Shown: positions 52,764 to 60,836 of the stretch, one piece after another
How the letters are laid out: each line of letters starts with the position of its first letter
How positions within the stretch are numbered: the stretch's first letter is position 1
From: Pediococcus ethanolidurans
Lineage (GTDB): Bacteria > Bacillota > Bacilli > Lactobacillales > Lactobacillaceae
Direction: 5' to 3'
DNA length: 64,000 nucleotides
NCBI RefSeq assembly: GCF_001437405.1
Contig: NZ_JQBY01000003.1
Span: forward strand, 62,001-126,000
Made by a program: the position numbers and the translations under genes
The notes under the pieces: generated by a model
The model's database searches: none
Told to the model about the DNA's origin: nothing
What the model saw: the letters and a program-made list of their open reading frames with translations, nothing else

Positions 52764-52996
52764 AAGTTGTACCTCTCTAAAAATAAAAAGTCCATTGTCC
52801 ATTTAAACATAGATTGGCTGAAAAAAATAGGTCATCAGCGATTAGCAATAGTATGTGGTCAATCATTGATTAATATGAATCTAGAACATTTTTTAGATTT
52901 ATAGGTTTGTGAATCAAAAACACCCTATAAATTTCAAGACTTTTGCGTCTACAATTTACAGAGTGTAGTCATCGTTAGCGGGCGCACATCAAACGG

Positions 52997-53755
52997 TTAA
53001 ACGTGTCGATAAATACGTGTGCCAAGCAAGTAAGAAATGAGGGTAATTGCAACGATCCAAGCTAACGCGATCCAACCATGATTGCCGATTGGCTGAGCAG
53101 TTAATAATTGGCGAATAGCTTGAATAATGTGGGTAACTGGCTGATTTTCGGCAAAAACTTGAATGACTTTGGGCATGCCGGTTACCGGAACAAACGCAGA
53201 ACTGATGAACAGCAAAATTAGGACCAGATAGGAAAAGGCACTAGCGCCATCGACACTTTTCGCCGCTAAAGCAAAAGGCACTGATAGCCAAGTGATGGCA
53301 AGCGCAAAACCCATCAAGATTAGAATGGCTAGTCCCCATTCTGCAAAGTTTGCCTGACTTCGGAAACCAATTAAAAATCCAACTAGGAGGACAATTAAGG
53401 TAGAAGTCATCATAAAAATGACCGAGGCGACAGCTTGACCGTTTAAAACGGCCGATTTGGAAATTGGCAAGGATTTGAAACGATCAAACATACCTGACAA
53501 CTTGTCCGTATTGATTCGCAAAGCAGTATAGGCTGATCCTGTTGCGATGGTCATCAATAAAATTCCGGGCAACACATAATTCACATATTCTGCATGGCTA
53601 ACACCAGGAATTTCGATGGATCCACCAAATAAATAGACCATTAAAAGTAACAGCATGATGGGCATTAAAATAACGGTGATGATGGTATCCAGGCTACGTA
53701 AATTGTGCTTAATTAAGCGACCAGCTAAGGTAAAAGTGTCCGTTATAAAAGTCAT
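52997..53755 (-). CDS. ABC-2 type permease
   Basis: A 252-aa permease with six membrane helices, of the drug/antibiotic exporter type (NATA/DrrB-like): VLPGILLMTIATGSAYTALRINTDK and FVPVTGMPKVIQVFAENQPVTHI are typical. Its start overlaps the ATPase stop by 4 nt, so the two are cotranslated and form one exporter. It is the last gene of a PadR-led operon. Confidence 0.92.
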   Translation of the reverse strand: MTFITDTFTLAGRLIKHNLRSLDTIITVILMPIMLLLLMVYLFGGSIEIPGVSHAEYVNYVLPGILLMTIATGSAYTALRINTDKLSGMFDRFKSLPISKSAVLNGQAVASVIFMMTSTLIVLLVGFLIGFRSQANFAEWGLAILILMGFALAITWLSVPFALAAKSVDGASAFSYLVLILLFISSAFVPVTGMPKVIQVFAENQPVTHIIQAIRQLLTAQPIGNHGWIALAWIVAITLISYLLGTRIYRHV

Positions 53756-54675
53756 AATGAAGCTCCTTTCGTCAATTTCAGGAAAACATCATCCAGGGTA
53801 GGTGAAGTTACCTGAAAAGTGTTTGGTTCAATTTCATTTGTGGAGAGAAGATGCAGTATTTTTAAAACACTCTGCATACTGTCGGGTAATTCTACATTGA
53901 TAGAAACTTCATCAATAAGTTGGACTTTAAAATCAGTTAAGAGTGTTTGAGCTTGTGCTAATTGTTCAGAAGTTAGAAAAATTAGTTGTAATTTTTCGGA
54001 ACCAGCAAGATGTTTCATTTCGCTAGGAGTGCCAGTAGCAATGATTTTTCCTTCACCTAAAAAGCCAATTTTATCTGCTAATTGATCTGCCTCTTCTAGG
54101 TATTGGGTGGTTAGGAAAATGGTTTTTCCTTGCGATTTAAGCTCACGAATAGTTTGCCATAAATCATTCCTACTGCTTGGATCTAAGCCGGTGGTTGGTT
54201 CATCTAAAAATAAAATCTCAGGATTGCCAACTAGGCTCATCGCTAAATCCAAACGTCGCCGCATTCCTCCCGAGTAATCAGCCACTCTTTTTTTGGCAGC
54301 ATCGGTTAATTTGAATTGGGCTAATAAATCTAATGCGAGTTGCTTAGGATGAGCAACATGCCGCAGTTTGGCGATTAGAACCAAGTTCTCATATCCGGTT
54401 AGGATGTCATCGACAGAAGATGTCTGGGCACTAAAACTAAACAACTGTTGAACTTGGTGTAAATCTTTGGTGACGGTCAAATTGTTTACCAAAACATTTC
54501 CTTGATCGCTGTCTAATAAACCGGTAATAATTTTTAAAAGCGTACTTTTTCCGGCTCCGTTAGCACCCAAAAGGGCATAAATACTGCCCGGTTGAACTTC
54601 AATTGAAACTGAATCTAAAACCAATTGCTTTTTAAAACGCTTTTTAATATTTTTTACTTCAATTATGGGGGTCAT
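53752..54675 (-). CDS. ABC transporter ATP-binding protein (drug export type)
   Basis: A 307-aa ATPase. Walker A GANGAGKSTLL, signature YSGGMRRRLDLAMSL and Walker B ILFLDEPTTGLDP are intact. The C-terminal extension beyond residue 215 is as in DrrA/daunorubicin-resistance ATPases. RBS GGAGG precedes the ATG. It pairs with the permease immediately downstream. Confidence 0.94.
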   Translation of the reverse strand: MTPIIEVKNIKKRFKKQLVLDSVSIEVQPGSIYALLGANGAGKSTLLKIITGLLDSDQGNVLVNNLTVTKDLHQVQQLFSFSAQTSSVDDILTGYENLVLIAKLRHVAHPKQLALDLLAQFKLTDAAKKRVADYSGGMRRRLDLAMSLVGNPEILFLDEPTTGLDPSSRNDLWQTIRELKSQGKTIFLTTQYLEEADQLADKIGFLGEGKIIATGTPSEMKHLAGSEKLQLIFLTSEQLAQAQTLLTDFKVQLIDEVSINVELPDSMQSVLKILHLLSTNEIEPNTFQVTSPTLDDVFLKLTKGASL

Positions 54676-54688
54676 GATAAGTCCCTCC

Positions 54689-55015
54689 TTATTTTTTATA
54701 GGAATCGCGTAGCTTTTGACGCTGTTTGTCCATCCAGGTTTCCTCTGGATATTCCCTTAATAAATTGTCTGCAAAGGCGGCAATATCGTCTCCAACAACC
54801 GCTTGAATTGGCTCACCGTCAGCTACTGCAGCTTCAAACATGTCAAGAATTGAATAAAGTAGCCCCATCATGCCATCTCCTTTGGCCCAATTCCAAAGAT
54901 ACTTTTCTAAGGCTAGCATGGTGTGACGATATTCCGGTGGTAAAGCTTCAATTCGTATTTTATATAGACGATATGCTTTCTTTTCCTGCCGTAATTTTTT
55001 TAAATACTTAAACAT
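54689..55015 (-). CDS. DUF1048 family protein
   Basis: A 108-aa helical protein with the N-terminal FKYLKKLRQEKKAYR and a late LREYPEETWMDKQRQKLRDSY, as in DUF1048 proteins that nearly always accompany PadR and ABC exporter genes in Firmicutes. It overlaps the padR stop by 8 nt. Its biochemical role is unknown; an adaptor of the regulator or transporter is possible. Confidence 0.9.
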   Translation of the reverse strand: MFKYLKKLRQEKKAYRLYKIRIEALPPEYRHTMLALEKYLWNWAKGDGMMGLLYSILDMFEAAVADGEPIQAVVGDDIAAFADNLLREYPEETWMDKQRQKLRDSYKK

Positions 55016-55337
55016 GATGATCCTCCTTTAAGTGATTCATTTGGGCCGTCAAAAATGTCCAGTGTTTCCAAAACAAAGTCAATCTTTGCTGACCAGTATC
55101 ATTAAGCTGATAAAATTTACGTGCTGGTCCCAGTGACGATTTCTTTTTTTCGACGGTCACTAATTGATGCTTTTCTAGTCGCATTAAAATGGTATAAACT
55201 GTGCCTTCGACCACATCTTCAAAACCGTGATCATTAAGATTCTTCGTGATTTCATAACCATAAGTTTCACCCTCACTAATGATTTGAAGCACAATACCTT
55301 CTAGCACGCCTTTAAGCATTTCGGTTGAAATTTTCAT
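55008..55337 (-). CDS. PadR family transcriptional regulator
   Basis: A 109-aa minimal PadR (LadR/LmrR-like). The wing region EGETYGYEITKNLNDHG...EGTVYTILMRLEKH is typical. GGGAGG precedes the ATG. It heads the padR-DUF1048-ABC operon. Two direct ACTATGT-type boxes lie inside its promoter and are the probable operator. Confidence 0.93.
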   Translation of the reverse strand: MKISTEMLKGVLEGIVLQIISEGETYGYEITKNLNDHGFEDVVEGTVYTILMRLEKHQLVTVEKKKSSLGPARKFYQLNDTGQQRLTLFWKHWTFLTAQMNHLKEDHHV

Positions 55338-55374
55338 AAGTTCCTCCCACTACTTAGTCTTAAATAGTACTGCT

Positions 55375-55405
55375 ACATAGTAAAACATAGTAGTCGATCT
55401 GTCAA
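55375..55405 (-). promoter_or_regulatory. Promoter and likely PadR operator of the ABC operon
   Basis: On the minus strand TTGACA (55405-55400), 17 nt, then TACTAT (55382-55377). The sequence TACTATGT occurs twice, 10 nt apart, in the spacer and over the -10 element. Confidence 0.75.
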
Positions 55406-55419
55406 GAATTGAGATTAAA

Positions 55420-55456
55420 AAAGGAAATTTGAATTTAAATCATTCAAATTCCCTAT
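55420..55456 (-). terminator. Terminator of the ABC/VOC region
   Basis: GGAAATTTGAATTTAAAT...ATTCAAATTCC hairpin, followed on the minus strand by a T6 run. It appears to end the VOC gene transcript. Confidence 0.6.
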
Positions 55457-55470
55457 ATTTTCATAGTTAC

Positions 55471-55878
55471 TTACTTGATACGGCGATGTACTAGTTGCCA
55501 GGTAATCCCGAATCTGTCCGTTACCCAAGTTGCTTTATCGAACTGTTGAATAGCTTCGGGCCCCATAAGCACAATACCCTCTTGAGCAAGTTGGTTAAAA
55601 ACTTGGTCAAATTCGTCTGTGTCAGTAAATTCAATATATTGTGACGTCTGCCAACTGGCCGGTGGTGCTTGTTCTTCTGTGAAATCGAGTGCGTAAAATG
55701 GTTCACCCATGATTGTGAAGTCAGCGGTAAGAATTTTACCGATAAGATCAGGGGCATCATGGCTATAATAGGTCAAATTGATCAATTTGCTATTGGGAAA
55801 AGTTTGAACGTAAAAGTTTACCGCAGCCTCTGCCGTACCAGGAAAACTAAAAAATGAGATGGGACGATTTTGTTTCAT
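55471..55878 (-). CDS. VOC family protein (PhnB-like)
   Basis: A 135-aa vicinal-oxygen-chelate fold protein of the PhnB/3-demethylubiquinone-methyltransferase-like group (FFSFPGTAEAAVNFYVQTFPNSK; final WQLVHRRI). RBS AGGAG gives good spacing to ATG 55878; an upstream TTG is an alternative. Function unknown; many such genes are stress- or resistance-associated. Confidence 0.88.
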   Translation of the reverse strand: MKQNRPISFFSFPGTAEAAVNFYVQTFPNSKLINLTYYSHDAPDLIGKILTADFTIMGEPFYALDFTEEQAPPASWQTSQYIEFTDTDEFDQVFNQLAQEGIVLMGPEAIQQFDKATWVTDRFGITWQLVHRRIK

Positions 55879-56072
55879 AAGTGTCAACTCCTAAATTGAC
55901 CTGTATTTTGTATGGTCAGTTTATCATGAAAAGGCTTTCGTATAAATTTCTTTGCCCATGATAAGACTCTGAATAGCTTTATCGGTATTCTGATTTTATT
56001 TATCAAGTCCCTATTCGTTAAGATAAATACATTCAATAAAGTATGTAGTTAAAAGGATAGGAGTCTAGCCAA

Positions 56073-57002
56073 ATGAAACAAATTATTCAAAAAAACTTTA
56101 ATGGAATTGATAATCTTGAAATTGTCGAGACAACAAATATAAAAAAATCACCTTTTTCGGCAATTATTAAAACGAAATATATTTCAATATTGCCTTGGGA
56201 TTGGATGGGTGAGGAAGGGCGTTTACAAGGGATTCATCCAGTGCAGCTGCCAACAACGATTGGGTATAGTTTTTCGGGAATTGTTCAAGAAGTCGGTAGT
56301 TTAAGAAATCAAAAATTAGTTGGACAAGCAGTTTTTGGGGCCAATCCAGGTGGTACAGCGAGTGAAGTGATTAATTCACAAATTCCACCAATTATATTTC
56401 CGGTTCCCAAAGGCGTTTCGTTACCTCAAGCCGCAACCATTATTGGTGGCGCGGATACTGCCTGGCATGCAATTAATGATATTTTGCATGTTAGCACGAA
56501 TGATCATGTTTTGATTATTGGTGCTTCGGGCGGTGTTGGTGAATATTTAGTTCAACTAGCTAAGCTTCAACATGCCACAATAACTGGAATGGCATCAAAA
56601 GAAAGCCAAAAATTTGTCCAAAAATTAGGAATAGATGAATTTATTGCTTATGATGAAAATTTACATGTGTCGTTAAAAACGCTGGGGAATATAACTAAGA
56701 TTATTGATGCAGTGGGAGATGGAGAAATTTTGACTGAGGTATTACAAAGATTGAATGATGTTGAAGTACCATCGTTATCGCAAACAAGTTTTACAGCACC
56801 TAAAATCAATCAACATTTTCAGTTTAGTAATGGCCGTATCGCGTTAAAGAATTATTCATATTTAGCTAGTTTAATAGAAAATGGCGAGTTAACGGCCTAC
56901 GTACACCGCATTTTTTCTTTTGAAGAGGTTGTAAAAGCACAAAAAATGACTAAGATGGGTCACTCACAAGGCAGAAGTCTACTTTCTTTTAATGAAGACT
57001 AG
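56073..57002 (+). CDS. Zinc-type alcohol dehydrogenase-like / quinone oxidoreductase
   Basis: A 309-aa MDR-superfamily oxidoreductase. The GroES-like N-terminal domain is followed by the NADPH motif IIGASGGVGEYLVQLAKL (about residues 150-167). The Zn-binding cysteine loop is absent, as in quinone oxidoreductases. Its end overlaps by 14 nt the 3' end of the convergent Rgg-type gene. AAAAGGATAGGAG precedes ATG. Confidence 0.88.
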   Translation: MKQIIQKNFNGIDNLEIVETTNIKKSPFSAIIKTKYISILPWDWMGEEGRLQGIHPVQLPTTIGYSFSGIVQEVGSLRNQKLVGQAVFGANPGGTASEVINSQIPPIIFPVPKGVSLPQAATIIGGADTAWHAINDILHVSTNDHVLIIGASGGVGEYLVQLAKLQHATITGMASKESQKFVQKLGIDEFIAYDENLHVSLKTLGNITKIIDAVGDGEILTEVLQRLNDVEVPSLSQTSFTAPKINQHFQFSNGRIALKNYSYLASLIENGELTAYVHRIFSFEEVVKAQKMTKMGHSQGRSLLSFNED

Positions 57003-57843
57003 CAAGTGAATAGAGTTCGGTGTTAAAAATTTCACTAAGTGACTGTGCTTTTTGAGCAGTCAGTTTAGCCTCCTGGGAATGCTTCAGAGAGGTTAAGAAA
57101 ACAGATTGTAATAAGAATAGATCAGCTAACATGAAATGAGAATTATGTGCTGTAATATAAGTTACGCCGCGATTGATGACCTGCAAGCCAAGTTCAAATT
57201 CAGTGTTTTGATATAAACAGTAAGCATACAAGTAAAAAATTGAATTAAGATTGTCATTTGGGGCTACGATTCTGTCGTGTTCAATGTCAGCTAGACAACT
57301 TAAGAATGTGAGATTTGCACTTGCCCGGTCTTCATGAAGGTAGTTAATAAAAGCACCGGCGGCTCTGATTAAGAGCTCCAGAGTTGTTGGAGTTGTATGG
57401 TTGTCTGTATATGAATTCGCAAGGTTTAAATTGTATAAGGCGTCATGTTTATTATGACTGGTTTGATAGGTTGCAATGCCAAGATAGTAGTAATAAGTTT
57501 GCCAGTCTGAATTAGTAATTAATTGATCCGTAATTTTGTTTTGTAGCAAATAAATTTTCATCTCAAGATAATGATGTGCATTACACAACTGGATAATCGT
57601 CTGATTGAAATCGGAATTTTGGCTAATGGTTGGATATGGGTGGAGCAGTGTTTTTTCAAGGCTCAAGTTTAGACGCTCGCAAAGTTGCGCAAATAAGATA
57701 ACATTTGGAATATAGGTGTTATTCTCAATACTACTTAGCATAGATTGAGAACAAATACCGCTAGCTAATTGTTGTTGTGTCATTTTTTGGCGTTTACGCT
57801 CGTTCTTTATTCGGGCACCTAACTCTGTGTTTGTATTTTCCAT
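56989..57843 (-). CDS. Rgg/PlcR-type XRE regulator (RRNPP-like)
   Basis: A 284-aa regulator with an N-terminal helix-turn-helix (LGARIKNERKRQKMTQQQLASGICSQSMLSSIENN, residues 8-45) and a long helical C-terminal region built of TPR-like pairs, the plan of Rgg/PlcR/MutR proteins that bind short signalling peptides. AAGGTG precedes ATG. Directly upstream, divergently, lies a 48-codon hydrophobic peptide gene at 57923, the classic position for the cognate pheromone. Ligand and targets are not known. Confidence 0.82.
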   Translation of the reverse strand: MENTNTELGARIKNERKRQKMTQQQLASGICSQSMLSSIENNTYIPNVILFAQLCERLNLSLEKTLLHPYPTISQNSDFNQTIIQLCNAHHYLEMKIYLLQNKITDQLITNSDWQTYYYYLGIATYQTSHNKHDALYNLNLANSYTDNHTTPTTLELLIRAAGAFINYLHEDRASANLTFLSCLADIEHDRIVAPNDNLNSIFYLYAYCLYQNTEFELGLQVINRGVTYITAHNSHFMLADLFLLQSVFLTSLKHSQEAKLTAQKAQSLSEIFNTELYSLASLH

Positions 57844-57922
57844 AATTCACCTTACCGTAATTTTTATTAATTTTAATATATGAGTAGTTTAACTAAAAAA
57901 CAATTGAAAGGACTCGATTTAA

Positions 57923-58069
57923 ATGAATTTATTAGCAATTACGATTCAAGAATCATTAATCACCAAAATTCTTTCTGGATTATTATTAATTTGGGGAATT
58001 CGAGCATTAGTGATTATTGGAGTTTTGTCGTTTCTGTATTTGCAGGTTAGTAAACACTGTCATTCATGA
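57923..58069 (+). CDS. 48-aa hydrophobic peptide, candidate pheromone precursor
   Basis: A short open frame (ATG 57923, TGA ending 58069) with AAAGGA well placed upstream. The product begins MNLLAITIQESLITKILS, continues with a very hydrophobic stretch including LLLIWGIRALVIIGVLSFL, and ends QVSKHCHS. It is divergent from an Rgg/PlcR-type regulator 79 nt away. Pheromone precursors of Rgg systems are short and hydrophobic, though usually smaller than this; it could instead be a small membrane protein controlled by the regulator. Confidence 0.65.
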   Translation: MNLLAITIQESLITKILSGLLLIWGIRALVIIGVLSFLYLQVSKHCHS

Positions 58070-58139
58070 AAAAATATTAATCTAGTCATGAAAGCTTTAA
58101 TCACCTATAATATATCTAATTATAGGAGAGAGGGCGCAT

Positions 58140-58694
58140 ATGATGTTTGCTTATCAAGTTAATGGCGATTTAAGTTTAGCATTACCTAATCCAGAGAAAG
58201 ATGCGGAAAAACTTTTTGCGTCAATTGAGGATAGTCGTGAATCCATGCAAAAATGGTTGCCTTGGGTGAAAGATGTTCAATCTGTTGAAGACGAATTAAA
58301 ATTTTTAAAACACGTCAATGTAAATTTTGGAAAAGGTGAGTCCCTAAACGTTGCAATTTGGTGGAAACAGCAACCAGTAGGCATGATTAGCTTTAATCAC
58401 ATCAAGAAGGCTAATATGAGTGCAGATATTGGTTATTGGTTGGCAAGAAAAGCGCGAGGACAGGGCGTGATGCACCAAGCATTATTGGGGATGGTGGACA
58501 TTGGTTTTAAAGATTATGGGTTGAACCGGTTAGAAATCGAAGCTGCCGTGGGAAATGATGGTAGTAATCATGTTGCTCAAAAGGCTGGGTTTAAGTTGGA
58601 TGGCACTTTGCGAGCCAATATTCGATTATTAGATGGCCAGTATCATGATCACAATTTATATTCTCTTTTACGAAGCGAATGGCACCAATTTTAA
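58140..58694 (+). CDS. Ribosomal-protein-alanine-type N-acetyltransferase (RimL-like)
   Basis: A 184-aa GNAT enzyme. IGYWLARKARGQGVMHQALLGMVD is the acetyl-CoA-binding segment, and LNRLEIEAAVGNDGSNHVAQKAGFKLDGTLR is typical of RimJ/RimL. GGAGAGAGG precedes ATGATG at 58140/58143. Its substrate could be a ribosomal protein or a small molecule. Confidence 0.87.
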   Translation: MMFAYQVNGDLSLALPNPEKDAEKLFASIEDSRESMQKWLPWVKDVQSVEDELKFLKHVNVNFGKGESLNVAIWWKQQPVGMISFNHIKKANMSADIGYWLARKARGQGVMHQALLGMVDIGFKDYGLNRLEIEAAVGNDGSNHVAQKAGFKLDGTLRANIRLLDGQYHDHNLYSLLRSEWHQF

Positions 58695-58749
58695 ATTCTG
58701 AACTTCATAATTAACTAATTAAAGCAAAAAATGAAGTTAAATTAAGCTG

Positions 58750-58782
58750 AAAAGTAACGAAAATAATCGTTACTTTTTTTAT
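58750..58782 (+). terminator. Rho-independent terminator
   Basis: AAAAGTAACGA / TCGTTACTTTT stem with an AAAATAA loop and T7 tail. Confidence 0.9.
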
Positions 58783-58870
58783 TTGTTAATTATTGTGTGA
58801 TGGTTTAACTTCAATTGAAGTTTGAAAAAGAATGATTCCAAAAAAATTAAGTTCAAAATAGGAGTAAAAA

Positions 58871-58998
58871 AACGCAACGGATGTAAACTGCTTAAACTGC
58901 TGTTAAATGGGGATGTGCAACTGCAAGTGACACTTGATGTAAAGTAGAAGTTGCGCTAATGTAAACTGCTTATTTGGGGAATGTAAACAATGCGTTGC
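58871..58998. repeat. Array of five iterated ATGTAAACTGC-like motifs
   Basis: Motifs begin at 58881, 58913, 58937, 58959 and 58981, at intervals of 32, 24, 22 and 22 nt. The array is framed by CGCAAC at 58873, which can pair with GTTGCG at 58950, and CGTTGC at 58993, which can pair with GCAACG at 58874; the two pairings exclude each other. A T-rich stretch follows. It lies in the 58695-59143 gap and precedes an XRE regulator. Confidence 0.65.
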
Positions 58999-59143
58999 TC
59001 TTTTATTTATGTCTCTTAGTCGAAATAGATAAGAAATAAAATCTTCAAAAGGACTGATATACTGGTATGTAACAGGTTTGTTGCTTTATTTGTTGGTCAA
59101 AGCTTCTCATACTATTAATTGTGCAAAGGAAGAGGGGATTCAA

Positions 59144-59692
59144 ATGTCTTTAGGTGATTCGTTAAAGAATGCGCGAGTAAATAAAAATCTAACTCAAGAA
59201 TCTGTTGCTAAAATATTGTTTGTGACAAGACAAACAGTTTCGCGGTGGGAACAAAACAAAACACTACCTAACATTTATGTTTTAAAAGACCTAAGTTCGC
59301 TTTATGGCTTGTCTTTGGATGAATTAATCTCTGAAACCAAAGCACAAATTAAGCATAATGAGGAGATTAGGCCAATGAATAAAATTAACTGGTTTGCATT
59401 ATTTGGAGTGATTGCGTTTAACATAGTGTTATTTTCTTCGGGAGCCATCATCGTTGTTGCGATGCTCGGAGCACTTTGGGTAATTACGGGAGCCTTTATA
59501 ATTTCACCGCTGTTATTAGTAATTGGATTAATTACTGGCACGCAGACCTATCCAGTTTTATCTACGCTGTTATGTGCTCTGATATTTATTATCGGGCTGA
59601 GTTTATATCCAATCGCAAAACGCGCAACCCATTATCTAATGACGTTTTTTGTGGGTTATGTAAGATATAATCGACGAACGATTTATAAATAG
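59144..59692 (+). CDS. XRE-type regulator with C-terminal membrane helices
   Basis: A 182-aa protein: helix-turn-helix (LGDSLKNARVNKNLTQESVAKILFVTRQTVSRWEQNKTL, residues 3-40) and three to four hydrophobic helices in the C-terminal half. The ATG at 59144 has AGAGGGG upstream and is preferred over one 22 codons earlier. Similar proteins in lactobacilli act as membrane-linked regulators of stress or bacteriocin genes. The upstream iterated motifs may be its control region. Confidence 0.82.
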   Translation: MSLGDSLKNARVNKNLTQESVAKILFVTRQTVSRWEQNKTLPNIYVLKDLSSLYGLSLDELISETKAQIKHNEEIRPMNKINWFALFGVIAFNIVLFSSGAIIVVAMLGALWVITGAFIISPLLLVIGLITGTQTYPVLSTLLCALIFIIGLSLYPIAKRATHYLMTFFVGYVRYNRRTIYK

Positions 59693-59917
59693 GAATCATC
59701 TTAAAAGCTGTTTTTGCTGAGAATCAAGTTAAGAAACAAAAGATGATGAATTTGACTCTACTGATGAATTGGCAATAGAAACGAGTAAAAATTGGAAGTC
59801 TTCTAAAGAAAAACAATATTATGTCTATATATTGTGTTCTTTATATTTAAGATAATACGCAAATACTGAATACTAAGAATAATTTTGGTTTTGCAACATA
59901 ATATGTTGTATTATTGA

Positions 59918-60006
59918 TTGTCTTCGATAATGCTGTTAGTATAATAGTTAATTGCACCCCACACACCTCTGCTTTGCTGCATGTGTCCCAAGTGGGGACT
60001 TTTTAT
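59918..60006 (+). ncRNA. Possible small RNA with own promoter and terminator
   Basis: TTGTCT (59918), 16 nt, then TATAAT (59940-59945), followed about 10 nt later by CCCCACACACCTCTG...AGTGGGGACTTTTTA, where CCCCAC pairs with GTGGGG before a T-run. This would give an RNA of about 60 nt. No ORF lies downstream on the plus strand. CAACAT-AAT-ATGTTG (59894-59908) is an inverted repeat just before it. The rest of the 59693-60143 gap, up to the terminator of the convergent TetR gene, is featureless. Confidence 0.45.
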
Positions 60007-60097
60007 TGGAAAAGGAATTTTAAAATAGTAACCAATTAGCACAACGATTCAACGCACTATATTTCGAAAATGAAACTAATTTATTTTAATCAAAACA

Positions 60098-60136
60098 GAA
60101 GACGACCGTTACGAATTTTCGCTTTGGTCGTCTTTT
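60098..60136 (-). terminator. Terminator of the TetR gene
   Basis: AGACGACCGTTACGAA / TTCGCTTTGGTCGTCT stem, with T-rich sequence on each strand. Confidence 0.85.
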
Positions 60137-60143
60137 TGTGTTT

Positions 60144-60719
60144 TTAATCAGGTTTAGCAATTGCATCCCAAATCATTGCAAAGACAGGTTGAAATGCTGA
60201 TTTATCTTCGTTTGGTTTGGCAATACTGGTGGTATAACGACGAATAACGTTGAAAACGATCGTCAAATGTAATTCTGGACTAACAGGACGTAGAATTCCG
60301 GCATCGATTCCCTTAACAACTAAATTACGAGCTAATTGCGTATCGTCGGTAACATTAAGTTCACTGGAGTGAAGCGGTGAGTTGGGCATGGCCTTAATTT
60401 GCTCAATCACTTCAATATCTTGGGGATGCTGAAGGGCAAACTGATAAAGGTTCATAATGTATGCCTTAAGTTGTTGAGTCAGTGTAAGCGAAGAATTTTC
60501 TAAAGTCATAAAAAAGTGCTGCATACCAGTCAATTTACTTAAATAAACGTGGTAAAGCAGATCATCTTTGTTTTTGAAATAAATATAAATATTAGATTGA
60601 GAAATTCCCACTAGTTTAGCCACTTTAGTTGTTGAAACTAGTGCGGCCCCTTGAGTGGCAATTAAATTGCTCGTCACTTGAATAATTTGGGTGTATTTTT
60701 CTTCATTCTTCTTTTTCAT
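60144..60719 (-). CDS. TetR/AcrR family transcriptional regulator
   Basis: A 191-aa regulator with an N-terminal TetR helix-turn-helix (ALVSTTKVAKLVGISQSNIYIYFKNKDDLLYHVY). It is divergent from the NmrA-like reductase (60837). Nearly palindromic AAGATAAACTTATCTTT and AAAGATAGATCTATCTTT elements at 60763-60780 and 60799-60816 in the gap look like its operators and would control both genes. Confidence 0.9.
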   Translation of the reverse strand: MKKKNEEKYTQIIQVTSNLIATQGAALVSTTKVAKLVGISQSNIYIYFKNKDDLLYHVYLSKLTGMQHFFMTLENSSLTLTQQLKAYIMNLYQFALQHPQDIEVIEQIKAMPNSPLHSSELNVTDDTQLARNLVVKGIDAGILRPVSPELHLTIVFNVIRRYTTSIAKPNEDKSAFQPVFAMIWDAIAKPD

Positions 60720-60762
60720 AATTTTATCATACGGGGTTTATTTTGAAATTTCAAGGTTGACA

Positions 60763-60816
60763 AAAGATAAACTTATCTTTTATAATGGCAAAGAGTAAAA
60801 AAGATAGATCTATCTT
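60763..60816. promoter_or_regulatory. Paired palindromic operators of the TetR-reductase pair
   Basis: AAAAGATAAACTTATCTTTT (60762-60781) and AAAGATAGATCTATCTTT (60799-60816) are near-perfect palindromes flanking a TATAAT (60781-60786), 36 nt apart centre to centre. The layout fits a TetR operator pair for the divergent promoters. Confidence 0.8.
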
Positions 60817-60836
60817 TAAAAAGGAGAAATTTAAAA

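Noticed and set aside
52914-52965. Imperfect hairpin between the CLC pseudogene and the ABC permease gene
   Set aside because: Several mismatches in the stem and no clear T-run on either strand; not reported as a terminator.
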